A DNA stretch of 64,000 bases from Bacillus massiliigorillae (lineage in GTDB: Bacteria; Bacillota; Bacilli; Bacillales; DSM-1321): assembly GCF_000380245.2 (NCBI RefSeq), contig NZ_HG428747.1, positions 40,054-104,053 of the forward strand, in the 5' to 3' direction. Both the position numbers and the translations under genes were made by a program. The notes under the pieces were generated by a model, which was not told the origin of the DNA, searched no databases, and worked only from the letters and a program-made list of their open reading frames with translations. Positions within the stretch are counted from its first letter, which is position 1; every line of letters begins with the position of its first letter. Positions 42,438 through 50,167 of this stretch are shown here, one piece after another.

Positions 42438-42448
42438 TTACTCTCCTC

Positions 42449-43240
42449 CTAGTTCGCTACAACTGGCGAAATACCAACTAAATTAATACGTGGTTTTCTA
42501 TGCTGATAATGTGAGTCAATCTCGCACTCTACTCCGTATATTGTACGAATCATATCCTTGGTCATTACTTCCTCAGGTGTACCATAATTCACTACGATTC
42601 CTTTTGAGAGCACACAAATTTTATCACTATATATACTAGCTTGATTTAAATCATGTAACACCATCACAATGGTCATACCCAACTCACGATTAACGGCGTG
42701 AATTAATTCTAATAGCTGAAGTTGATGAGCGATATCTAAGTATGTAGTAGGCTCATCAAGAAGTAATAGCTTAGGTCGCTGTGCTAAAGACATTGCAATC
42801 CATGCTCGCTGCGCCTCTCCGCCTGAAAGTGAAGCTACTTGCCGATTTCTTAAAGCGGTTAATCCTGTTTTTTCAATTGCCCAATCGACGATATCTAAGT
42901 CTTCTACTTTTGTTCGTTCATACCATTTCTTATGAGGTGTGCGACCATACTGTACTAGTTCCTCGACTGTAATATCAGCTGGTGGTTCATTTGATTGGAA
43001 TAACACACTCATCACTTTTGAAATAGACTTAGACTTTAACAACTGAAGGTCTTTACCATCTAAAAAAACTTTCCCTTTTTGGACTGGAATCAGTCTAGAC
43101 ATGGCTTTCAACGCTGTAGATTTCCCCGAACCATTCGGACCAATAATCGAAACAATCTCACCTTTTTCAACGTCTATCTTAAAATCATCTAATATCTTTT
43201 TATGATCATAGCTAATATCCAATGATTGAGCTTTAAGCAT
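42449..43240 (-). CDS. Haem/iron ABC transporter ATPase
   Basis: A 263-aa FecE-type ATPase. Walker A GPNGSGKST, Q-loop VLFQSNEPPADI, signature LSGGEAQRAWIAMSLAQ, Walker B LLLLDEPTTYLD and H-loop VLHDLNQA are seen. The ATG at 43240 follows the permease stop almost directly (TAATATG) and has GGGTG upstream. A GTG at 43252 would overlap the permease. It works with the permease and lipoprotein upstream in this operon. Confidence 0.9.
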   Translation of the reverse strand: MLKAQSLDISYDHKKILDDFKIDVEKGEIVSIIGPNGSGKSTALKAMSRLIPVQKGKVFLDGKDLQLLKSKSISKVMSVLFQSNEPPADITVEELVQYGRTPHKKWYERTKVEDLDIVDWAIEKTGLTALRNRQVASLSGGEAQRAWIAMSLAQRPKLLLLDEPTTYLDIAHQLQLLELIHAVNRELGMTIVMVLHDLNQASIYSDKICVLSKGIVVNYGTPEEVMTKDMIRTIYGVECEIDSHYQHRKPRINLVGISPVVAN

Positions 43241-43241
43241 A

Positions 43242-44228
43242 TTAAATGTCACCCGCTCTCATTAAATATAAAAAATATGGTCCCCCTACCATTGCCATTA
43301 CGATACCTGCTGGAATATCTAAAGGTGCAAATAAGGAACGGCCAATTGTATCTGCTGCTAGTAGTACGACTGCACCTAATACCATGCTCATTGGCAATAA
43401 CAGGCGATAATTGGAACCAACTAAAAACCTAGACATATGTGGCACAATCAGCCCTACAAATCCTAATAAACCGACAACTGAAACAGAAATGGCTGCTAAA
43501 TACACTGCTACAAAAGAAAGCACAATACGAATTCGATTCGTATTTTCTCCCAGGTTCACAGCCACGTTTTCACCCAAGCTCAAAATATTAGCAGAACGAA
43601 TACAAAACAATGCAAGAACCCAGCCAATTAACGAATAAGGAAACAGTATACTAACATCTCCCATCCCTTTTGCAGACAAGCTTCCATTCAACCATTGCAG
43701 TGCAGAAGGAAGTCGGTCGCTATAAAGAATCGATAATAAGCCCGTTATACCACCGAATACGGCATTAACAGCTACTCCTGAAAGAATGATCCGAACAGGG
43801 GATATGCCATTTTTCTTCCATGCTAGCGCGTACACTATCGTAACAGCTACTCCCCCTCCAATTACAGCTGCCAGTGGAATCCACTGACCGAGGCTTGGGA
43901 AAAGTAACATAATACATAAAACAGTAACGGCTGCTCCACTTGAAACGCCTGTTAAACCTGGATCTGCTAGAGGGTTTCTCATTACTGCTTGTAGTAATGC
44001 ACCTGAAATAGCGAAATTAATTCCTACTAAAACAGCAATAAGTACTCTTGGAATTCGTAAATCCCAAACAATTGTTTCAGACAACGCTTCTCCAGAACCA
44101 AAGATTGTTTTAATGGTTTCCGTAGGTGAAATATATACACTACCTATACCTATAGATATAATGATGAAAGCAATTAATAGAACAAAGGTTACACCAATGC
44201 TGATTTTTTTCCTCGGTTTAACTTCCAT
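43242..44228 (-). CDS. Haem/iron ABC transporter permease, FecCD family
   Basis: A 328-aa membrane permease with about nine helices. Motifs LRIPRVLIAVLVGINFAISG, GALLQAVMRNPLADPGLTGV and GLLGFVGLIVPHMSRFLVG are present and closely mirror those of the permease at 13727. The ATG at 44228 follows GAGGG by nine bases; a TTG three codons upstream overlaps that site. It lies between the binding lipoprotein and the ATPase. Confidence 0.9.
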   Translation of the reverse strand: MEVKPRKKISIGVTFVLLIAFIIISIGIGSVYISPTETIKTIFGSGEALSETIVWDLRIPRVLIAVLVGINFAISGALLQAVMRNPLADPGLTGVSSGAAVTVLCIMLLFPSLGQWIPLAAVIGGGVAVTIVYALAWKKNGISPVRIILSGVAVNAVFGGITGLLSILYSDRLPSALQWLNGSLSAKGMGDVSILFPYSLIGWVLALFCIRSANILSLGENVAVNLGENTNRIRIVLSFVAVYLAAISVSVVGLLGFVGLIVPHMSRFLVGSNYRLLLPMSMVLGAVVLLAADTIGRSLFAPLDIPAGIVMAMVGGPYFLYLMRAGDI

Positions 44229-44255
44229 TTCTTTCAACCCTCATTCTAGAACGGA

Positions 44256-45245
44256 TTACTTAAATAAAATCTCGTTTAGTTTCTCTAATCCTGTAGTTGC
44301 CTTTTCAATTGAAGCATATCCGAAAATTTCGTAGTCTAAAGCTTGAACACGATCCTCTTTAAACGCATTTAATTTCTCCCATGCACCGTTCTTTTTCACT
44401 TCAGCTTTAAATTGTTCTAATGCTGCTGTTGGATCACCATGTGATACAAGAAGAATCGCATCTGGATTAGCCGCAATAACATCTTCCATATTCATTGGTA
44501 CGTATGCTTCTGTCGATTCCGTAGCTTCATTTACAATATTAATTGCGCCTAATTTCTTCACTAAACTACCCACATACGTTGTTTCATTCATCAGCATGAA
44601 TGATTCACCAGAACCAAATAACATCATCACTTTCGGTGCAGTTTTCCCTTTACTATTTTCCAAGACAGCCTTTTCTTTTTCTTCTAATTGTGCAAGATAT
44701 TCCTTAGCTTTATCTTCTTTATGCAATGTTTTTCCTAACACTTCTAATGAGATTTTCAATTCTTCATAAGAATCAGTTGGAATATATGCTCTCTTTACCT
44801 TACTTTGCTTGATTTTCTTTTCTAAACTCTCTTCAATTGATTCTGGTCCGATAATAATATCCGGATTTAGACTTGCAATCTTCTCTACATCAGGCGCTAT
44901 CGTAGACCCGATTTGCGTAATTGTATCGAAGCCTTCCGGTAATTTATGAGTTGAAGTTGGTATTCCAACTGGTTTAACATCTAAAACATTTAACATTTCA
45001 ACAATCGAAACAGATGTTGTTACGATTGATTTTGGTTGTTCTGAAGGGAATTGTTTCAATAATTCCTTTACTTTAGCGTCATTTTCACTAGTTGATTTTG
45101 ATTCATCTTGTGTTTTTGCATCATGATTTCCATGATCTTTTGCTACTTCTTCTTTCTTTGTTACTGGTTCTGCCTTATCTTCTGAACATCCCCCTAAAAC
45201 AAATAATGCAGATAAGAACAGCATCCCGAATATACCCTTTTTCAT
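44256..45245 (-). CDS. Haem/iron-binding lipoprotein, IsdE-like
   Basis: A 329-aa lipoprotein with signal sequence ending LSALFVLGGCSED (Cys anchor), an acidic linker with a KDHGNHDAK stretch that could bind metal, and a class III binding fold (SIVTTSVSIVEMLNVLDVKPVGIPTS, PDIIIGPESIEE). It is the first gene of the operon and a Fur box precedes it. With a FecCD permease, an ATPase and a HugZ protein downstream, haem is the likely ligand. The ATG at 45245 has GGGGG upstream; the longer frame start at 45269 has none. Confidence 0.87.
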   Translation of the reverse strand: MKKGIFGMLFLSALFVLGGCSEDKAEPVTKKEEVAKDHGNHDAKTQDESKSTSENDAKVKELLKQFPSEQPKSIVTTSVSIVEMLNVLDVKPVGIPTSTHKLPEGFDTITQIGSTIAPDVEKIASLNPDIIIGPESIEESLEKKIKQSKVKRAYIPTDSYEELKISLEVLGKTLHKEDKAKEYLAQLEEKEKAVLENSKGKTAPKVMMLFGSGESFMLMNETTYVGSLVKKLGAINIVNEATESTEAYVPMNMEDVIAANPDAILLVSHGDPTAALEQFKAEVKKNGAWEKLNAFKEDRVQALDYEIFGYASIEKATTGLEKLNEILFK

Positions 45246-45273
45246 TGTAAGAAATCCCCCGTTATTCATAATT

Positions 45274-45292
45274 GAAAATAATTATCATTATC
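45274..45292 (-). promoter_or_regulatory. Fur box upstream of the IsdE-like gene
   Basis: GAAAATAATTATCATTATC matches 16 of 19 positions of the Fur consensus, 30 bp before the IsdE-like start codon. Confidence 0.82.
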
Positions 45293-45371
45293 AGATAGAA
45301 ATATATCAGACAATTCAAACGCTAGCAATACATTTTTTTCTTAATTTTAGTAATTTTATAAAATCTATACT

Positions 45372-45402
45372 AAAAAGCCATTCTAAATATATAGAATGGC
45401 TT
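45372..45402 (-). terminator. Terminator after glutaminase gene
   Basis: AAGCCATTCTA (45375-45385) and TAGAATGGCTT (45392-45402) form an 11-bp stem. Downstream on the minus strand is TTTTTAG. Confidence 0.8.
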
Positions 45403-45441
45403 GAGATAAAATAATATGAAGTTATCGTAAAAAAAGTACAA

Positions 45442-46431
45442 CTAAAAAATAGTAAAATCCCATGTTTTAGCTACGTGTTCCAATAATTTCACACCCGCTA
45501 CGCTATTACCAAATTCATCTATAGCCGGTCCATAAATCCCGATTCCACAACCATTTGGAAATGGTGTATCTTCCGATTTAACACTTGGTGGAATAGCTGC
45601 TACAATACCGCCAGACACTCCACTTTTAGCAGGAACACCAACAAACGCTGCAAATTTCCCTGAAGCATTATACATACCGCAAGTCACCATCAACGCTTTT
45701 GTTATTCTAGCTATTTCTTTAGAAAAAATTTGCTCCTTTTTAATTGGATGATAACCGTCTAACGCAAGAATTAATCCAATCATTGCTATATCTTCTGCAT
45801 TTACTTCAATAGAGCATTGTCGTAAGTAAACTTCCAAAGCTTCTTCTACGGAACATTCTAGAAAACCTGTCTCTTTCAAATAATGTGCTAGTGCACGATT
45901 TCGATGAGCTGTATGCCATTCCGATTCAAATACTTCCTCATTTACTACTGGTCGTTTTCCAATCATTTTCTCAATAAATGCGCATAAGGTATCTACTTTC
46001 TCTTGAGGAGATTTACCACCAAGTAATGCAGAAACTGTAATTGCACCAGCATTAATCATTGGATTAAATGGCCGACCAGGCTTATGCATCTCTAAACGAA
46101 TAATCGAGTTAAAAGCATCACCAGTTGGCTCCACGTCTACTCTCTCCAACACATATGGAATGCCATGCTCCATACAAGCATCAATAAAACTAATGACTTT
46201 AGAAATGCTTTGTAATGTAAATGGTACTTCACAATCTCCACTTTTAATCATTGAACCATCTGCACCCATCATACAAATACCTAATTGTGATGGATCTGCT
46301 CTTTTTAAAGCAGGTATATACGCAGCACATTGTCCTAGTTCAGTATAAGATTTATATTGATTGACCCATTCCTGTACACAACTTGCCTCTTCGTGATTTA
46401 CCTTCTCTAATACGTTTTGTACATTTCCCAT
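45442..46431 (-). CDS. glsA: Glutaminase A
   Basis: A 329-aa serine-dependent glutaminase that converts glutamine to glutamate and ammonia. The catalytic SxxK motif is in FTLQSISKVISFIDACMEHG, followed by GRPFNPMINAGAITVSALL and KSGVSGGIVAAIPP, all conserved in the family. The ATG at 46431 follows AAAGGA; the frame is open for 40 more codons but with no ribosome binding site. Transcribed alone with a terminator after it. Confidence 0.9.
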   Translation of the reverse strand: MGNVQNVLEKVNHEEASCVQEWVNQYKSYTELGQCAAYIPALKRADPSQLGICMMGADGSMIKSGDCEVPFTLQSISKVISFIDACMEHGIPYVLERVDVEPTGDAFNSIIRLEMHKPGRPFNPMINAGAITVSALLGGKSPQEKVDTLCAFIEKMIGKRPVVNEEVFESEWHTAHRNRALAHYLKETGFLECSVEEALEVYLRQCSIEVNAEDIAMIGLILALDGYHPIKKEQIFSKEIARITKALMVTCGMYNASGKFAAFVGVPAKSGVSGGIVAAIPPSVKSEDTPFPNGCGIGIYGPAIDEFGNSVAGVKLLEHVAKTWDFTIF

Positions 46432-46879
46432 ATTGTATCGTTCCTTTCTTTTTAGAGAAAATAAATGATGAGAACCAAGAAGATTCTCATCATGTCCAAA
46501 ACAGTAGCTCTCTATAATCATCTGCATGTTAATATGCACGTAACTGTTCATAAATTATTTAAGTATAATTTTATCTCTCTTTTTCTTCATATTATCAAAA
46601 ATACATTATATATTCATAGTTAATTTCTCCCTAATGCTAATAGTGTTAAACCTATACTCCCATGTATTAACGTGATGTTCCAAACCTTTAACATACGTAA
46701 AAAGAACTATTTTTATTTCCTTGATAAAACTTTACCCAATTTTAACCTTCATCAAATAAAGTTATTTATAACAATAGTCATCATATAAACAGGGAAAACA
46801 ATAAAAGCATTAAGTAAAACACTAAACTATATTACATAACGATTGCCCAAAAGGGTTATCAGGGGGTGCATTGCTAACT
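46432..46879. other. Intergenic gap upstream of glsA and the SinI-like gene
   Basis: This holds the divergent promoters, which I cannot place with confidence. No structured RNA element or further ORF is visible. Confidence 0.4.
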
Positions 46880-46987
46880 ATGCTCGATAAAGAATGGATC
46901 ACACTTATTTTAGAAGCGAAGAATTTAGGAATAAAAATTGAGGATGTAAGGAATTTTTTCCACACATATACTTTTAAAGAAAGTTAA
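46880..46987 (+). CDS. SinI-like anti-repressor peptide
   Basis: A 35-aa peptide beginning MLDKEWITLILEAKNLGIKI then EDVRNFFHTYTFKES. It matches the SinI domain (L-D-x-E-W-x-x-L-I-x-x-A-K-x-x-G-I-x-x-E-x-V-R-x-F), which binds and disables the biofilm repressor SinR. A GGGGGTG ribosome binding site is present upstream, with about 11 bases of spacing. No sinR gene is next to it, so it acts in trans if real. It has a terminator downstream. Confidence 0.82.
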   Translation: MLDKEWITLILEAKNLGIKIEDVRNFFHTYTFKES

Positions 46988-47029
46988 TAAAGCTATTAAA
47001 ATACGACGTTTTCTTACTATGACAATAAC

Positions 47030-47072
47030 AAGAAAAAGTAGCGGCCTAAGATAGCTTCCTCTACTTTTTCTT
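47030..47072. terminator. Terminator after the SinI-like gene
   Basis: AAGAAAAAGTAG (47030-47041) and CTACTTTTTCTT (47061-47072) form a 12-bp stem, which also faces the UvrC/Cho-like gene from the other side. Confidence 0.75.
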
Positions 47073-47113
47073 AAATGTATTTCGAAGCTAAATTTGAAGT
47101 TTTCATATTCGGT

Positions 47114-48097
47114 TTAATTTGAAAAGCTTATATCTTCAAGCAATATAACAGATTCATCTGGTAAACTCATAATTTCGCCAAGTAATATATCATGATAATC
47201 TATGTTACTTTTTTCATTACTCTTGATGTCTATCGCGTTGCTTTTTTTTATGGCACGCTCAACAAATGTTTCCTGATCTTGCCCTGTTATTCTAGTAAAG
47301 CATTGCTTATCAATAACTTGTCCTTTTGCTACAAATATTAATTTATATCCGTCGGAAATCTCCAATTTCAATAAGATACTCTTCTCAAGGAACTCCCGAT
47401 TACGGTTTATTCCACTTTTTAAATATTGAATAGCTTGTAGGATATCTCGATACTTTGATGCCATTTCAAAACGGTAATCAACCGCTGCTTCTTGCATCTT
47501 TTTCTCTAACTGCTTGACGAAGCGCTCCATTTTTTTGACATCTAAAAATAGCTCATTCATGACGAGTCTATTTTTCTCTTTTTCTTCACTTGTCATTGAA
47601 ATGGGTAATACATGATATTCAAATTCATACTTTTGCTTGTTCTTTTGGATAGGATAAATATTTTTTAGCGCATCAATCATTTGTTGTAAAGTATGCTTCC
47701 TACGAAATGGACCATAGCAATGTTCTTCTCTTTGATAAACGACGCTTAAAGGTGCTGAACGCTCATCCATTCCGACTTTGGCATATACATAGCGATTATC
47801 ATTTTTCATTTGAACATTGAAGTACGGCTGAATCTCTTTAATTAGTTTACATTCAAGAAGCATTGCTTCTAAATGTGTATCAGTTATGACTATTTCTAAG
47901 TCTTTTATAAAAGGCTGCATTTTGATTACTTTTTCCCACTTTGGAGACTCAACAAAATAGGATTTCACTCTTTTTTTCAAGCATTTGCTTTTCCCAATAT
48001 AGATGATACTTCCACTAGCATCTAACATTTTATAAATTCCAGGGCAATCCGGTAGGTTACTTAATTTATCTTGTAATACTTTCGTTAATTTAATCAA
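47114..48097 (-). CDS. GIY-YIG nuclease, UvrC/Cho-like
   Basis: A 327-aa protein similar to the N-terminal half of UvrC, like the E. coli Cho endonuclease. The GIY-YIG domain is visible (PGIYKMLDASGSIIYIGKSKCLKKRVKSYF, with a second part LIKEIQPYFNVQMKND). A UvrB-binding UVR-like helix (FVKQLEKKMQEAAVDYRFEMASKYRD) follows at about residue 195. The C-terminal UvrC RNase H and HhH parts are missing. It probably makes the 3' incision in nucleotide excision repair. The start is TTG at 48095-48097. Confidence 0.8.
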   Translation of the reverse strand: MIKLTKVLQDKLSNLPDCPGIYKMLDASGSIIYIGKSKCLKKRVKSYFVESPKWEKVIKMQPFIKDLEIVITDTHLEAMLLECKLIKEIQPYFNVQMKNDNRYVYAKVGMDERSAPLSVVYQREEHCYGPFRRKHTLQQMIDALKNIYPIQKNKQKYEFEYHVLPISMTSEEKEKNRLVMNELFLDVKKMERFVKQLEKKMQEAAVDYRFEMASKYRDILQAIQYLKSGINRNREFLEKSILLKLEISDGYKLIFVAKGQVIDKQCFTRITGQDQETFVERAIKKSNAIDIKSNEKSNIDYHDILLGEIMSLPDESVILLEDISFSN

Positions 48098-48158
48098 AGG
48101 TATTAGCCTTCTTTCTTCATACTCTTCTTTAGCCTACACCATGATATTTAGAAAAACA

Positions 48159-48187
48159 CGACTTATCGCCCCTAATGGCGAAAGTCG
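48159..48187. repeat. Inverted repeat between the Cho-like gene and queT
   Basis: CGACTTATCGCC (48159-48170) and GGCGAAAGTCG (48177-48187) form an imperfect GC-rich stem upstream of the UvrC-like gene. Confidence 0.4.
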
Positions 48188-48243
48188 ATGTCTTTTCTTA
48201 TACTTTATTCCTTTAATGAAGGTAAACTTTCTTAAAATATAAA

Positions 48244-48283
48244 AAAAGGAATTACCCCACTTCCATGCAGGATAATTCCTTTT
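48244..48283 (-). terminator. Terminator after queT
   Basis: AAAAGGAATTA (48244-48254) and TAATTCCTTTT (48273-48283) form an 11-bp stem. A T-run follows on the minus strand. Confidence 0.78.
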
Positions 48284-48286
48284 CAT

Positions 48287-48796
48287 TTATTTTGTTAAAT
48301 CGATTTTTTTATTTATAAAATAAATTGCCATACCACCAATAGTCATAGACAATAGTTCACCAATTCCAACCGTTAAGTACGTCGGCCAAAATGGAAGATC
48401 AAAAAGAATAGTTAATTGTCCTGCTACTGTAAACATTGATACAGCGAAAATTAACGCGGTAATGACCATTTTCAAAATATCATTTGCAATCTTTTTTGTA
48501 ACTGCACGACACAGAATTAATACGAGAAATGTTGAGATACCACCAATTGGTACATCAAGAACCCACGTAGGAGACATGAAATTGGCAAGTATAACTCCTA
48601 AAGTAACTCCAACAACATAACGTTTATTATACAACGCTAAATAGTTAAACATTTCCGATAATCGCAATTGTACTGCACCAAAACTAATAACAGATATGAC
48701 AACTGTCACTGCCACATACAAGGCAGCTACAAGTGACGTCTTCGTAAGTTCGCTTACAGACGTCCGTGATGAATCTTTTGAAATAGACGTATTCAA
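48287..48796 (-). CDS. queT: QueT-family queuosine precursor transporter
   Basis: A 169-aa membrane protein, probably the substrate-specific S component of an ECF-type importer for a queuosine precursor such as preQ1. Hydrophobic segments run through most of the chain (LVAALYVAVTVVISVISFG, then LRLSEMFNYLALYNKRYVVGVTLGVILANFMSP). The motif QLRLSEMFNYLALYNKR is characteristic. The TTG at 48796 follows AAAGGAG by eight bases; the frame is open further upstream but lacks a ribosome binding site. A preQ1-II-like leader precedes it, overlapping its ribosome binding site. Confidence 0.9.
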   Translation of the reverse strand: MNTSISKDSSRTSVSELTKTSLVAALYVAVTVVISVISFGAVQLRLSEMFNYLALYNKRYVVGVTLGVILANFMSPTWVLDVPIGGISTFLVLILCRAVTKKIANDILKMVITALIFAVSMFTVAGQLTILFDLPFWPTYLTVGIGELLSMTIGGMAIYFINKKIDLTK

Positions 48797-48800
48797 TTTA

Positions 48801-48912
48801 AATTCTCCTTTGTAAAGTAGCTTATACACTACTTTAGTAATAACTACGACCAAAGGAAGGGAGTTTGTCGCTCCGTCAGAAGTGCCGTAGTGCAAGCAAA
48901 GATTTTGCTTAC
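48801..48912 (-). ncRNA. preQ1-II-like riboswitch
   Basis: On the minus strand, ACUACG (48891 to 48886) pairs with CGUAGU (48848 to 48843) to form P2. UAUUAC (48842 to 48837) follows, then a UAAAGUAG/CUACUUUA hairpin (48836 to 48813) and CAAAGGAGAA. UAUUAC and CAAAGGAGAA are the landmarks of preQ1-II (COG4708) RNAs. UUCCUUU (48858 to 48852) in the P2 loop can pair with the AAAGGAG ribosome binding site (48811 to 48805) to form the pseudoknot. The loop contains an extra GGAG/CUCC hairpin. The adjacent queT fits. Confidence 0.75.
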
Positions 48913-48918
48913 CAGCGT

Positions 48919-48947
48919 ATTATAACAGAAGAATTAATTCTTGAAAA
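48919..48947 (-). promoter_or_regulatory. queT promoter
   Basis: A perfect -10 TATAAT (48919-48924 on the minus strand) with a weak -35 TTTTCA 17 bp upstream (48942-48947), just before the leader. Confidence 0.55.
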
Positions 48948-48949
48948 TG

Positions 48950-49705
48950 CTATTTCATAATCCAGCCACCATCAATTGGCACAGTCGTTCCATGCATATA
49001 ATCAGCTGCACGACTAGCTAAATATAACGTTAAGTTCGCTACTTCACTCGGCTGCGCCCAGCGTCCAGCAGGTGTCTCATTCGCCACCCACTTTGCCATT
49101 TCTCCTTCACCTTCAAAATCAGCTTTATTCATTGGCGTTTGAATGGCACCAGGTGCAATAGCATTTGCTCGAATTCCTTCACGACAATAATCATAATCCA
49201 ACTGTTTCGTATAGCCAATAATCGCATGTTTCGATGCCGTATAAGCAGCTCCGCCACCACCTGCAACAAGCCCAGCAATAGAAGCCATATTTACGACAAT
49301 GCCTGATTTTTGCTTCAACATATTTGGTAAAACGGCATTAGTCACTAAATATGTACCTTTCACATTCGTATCCATAATTCGATTCCAAAGAGCTTCATCT
49401 GTATCAAGCGTCTTCGCAAATCCATCTAAAACGCCAGCTGTATTTAGCAATATATCAATTGATCCATATTTATCCGACGCTTTTCCAACGGCTTGCTGAA
49501 CCTCTTCCATCTTAGACACACTACCAACACTATAATCGAAGCGTCCTTCATACTTCTTTTTTATCTTTAGCAAGCCTTGTTTATCCATGTCCAGTGCGAA
49601 TACCTTCGCTCCGTTGTCTAAAAAGGCAAGGGCTTGAGCTTCACCGATTCCAGAGGCAGCTCCTGTTACAAATACTGTTTTTCCTGCATATTCTTCAAAC
49701 TTCAT
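48950..49705 (-). CDS. Short-chain dehydrogenase/reductase
   Basis: A 251-aa SDR of the FabG-like classical type. NAD(P) binding motif TGAASGIGEAQ near residue 16, the NNAG-like segment LLNTAGVLDG, and the catalytic Ser (MASIAG) and YxxxK (AAYTASKHAIIG) are present. The ATG at 49705 follows AAGGTG with normal spacing; nine upstream codons in frame lack a site. Its substrate may be a ketoacid or steroid-like compound and cannot be told. Confidence 0.87.
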   Translation of the reverse strand: MKFEEYAGKTVFVTGAASGIGEAQALAFLDNGAKVFALDMDKQGLLKIKKKYEGRFDYSVGSVSKMEEVQQAVGKASDKYGSIDILLNTAGVLDGFAKTLDTDEALWNRIMDTNVKGTYLVTNAVLPNMLKQKSGIVVNMASIAGLVAGGGGAAYTASKHAIIGYTKQLDYDYCREGIRANAIAPGAIQTPMNKADFEGEGEMAKWVANETPAGRWAQPSEVANLTLYLASRAADYMHGTTVPIDGGWIMK

Positions 49706-49726
49706 AACATCACCTTCATTAAAAAA

Positions 49727-49748
49727 ACCCACGATAATTCATGGGCTC
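49727..49748 (-). terminator. Weak hairpin between the Tad2-like and SDR genes
   Basis: A short stem (GCCCA/TGGG) followed on the minus strand by seven T, between the small gene and the SDR start. Confidence 0.45.
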
Positions 49749-49753
49749 TATTA

Positions 49754-49975
49754 TTATTCAACTATTTTCCAATCTTCAGCTAATAAATCACATACAGTAG
49801 GCGTAAACATTGTATAGCCTTCACCTTGTACATTAATTAAAAAGTATGGGTTTAAATTCTCCCCATCATGTTCGCTTTGCCCTACAAGTTTTACATATAA
49901 CTCTGCACCAGGCCAACCTTCACGAATTACTTTTTCACCGTTCTTTAAACGTGGTAATACTTCTTCGAAAGTCAT
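49754..49975 (-). CDS. Small DUF2829 (Tad2-like) protein
   Basis: A 73-aa protein of the DUF2829/MW1434 family. Seen: TFEEVLPRLKNGEKVIREGWPGAELYVKLV, a PYFLINVQGEGYTMFTPT strand region, and the C-terminal LLAEDWKIVE motif. Phage Tad2 proteins in this family sequester Thoeris signalling nucleotides to block defence. This copy lies in ordinary chromosome with no other phage gene nearby. AAAGGATGAG precedes the ATG. It could be a domesticated anti-defence gene or have another ligand. Confidence 0.8.
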   Translation of the reverse strand: MTFEEVLPRLKNGEKVIREGWPGAELYVKLVGQSEHDGENLNPYFLINVQGEGYTMFTPTVCDLLAEDWKIVE

Positions 49976-50167
49976 CTATACTCATCCTTTATCTATGTAA
50001 TAACCATTACTCTTGAGAAAAGTATACTGAATAATCAAGGTGTTTACAACAGATGGTCGGTTAAGACGTTATTGGTATTTTATTTTGAAATTAAATACTT
50101 AATTTCATACTATTGTTTATACTAGAATAATTATATTAGTTTTCGAAATTCACATGAGGTGATAAAC

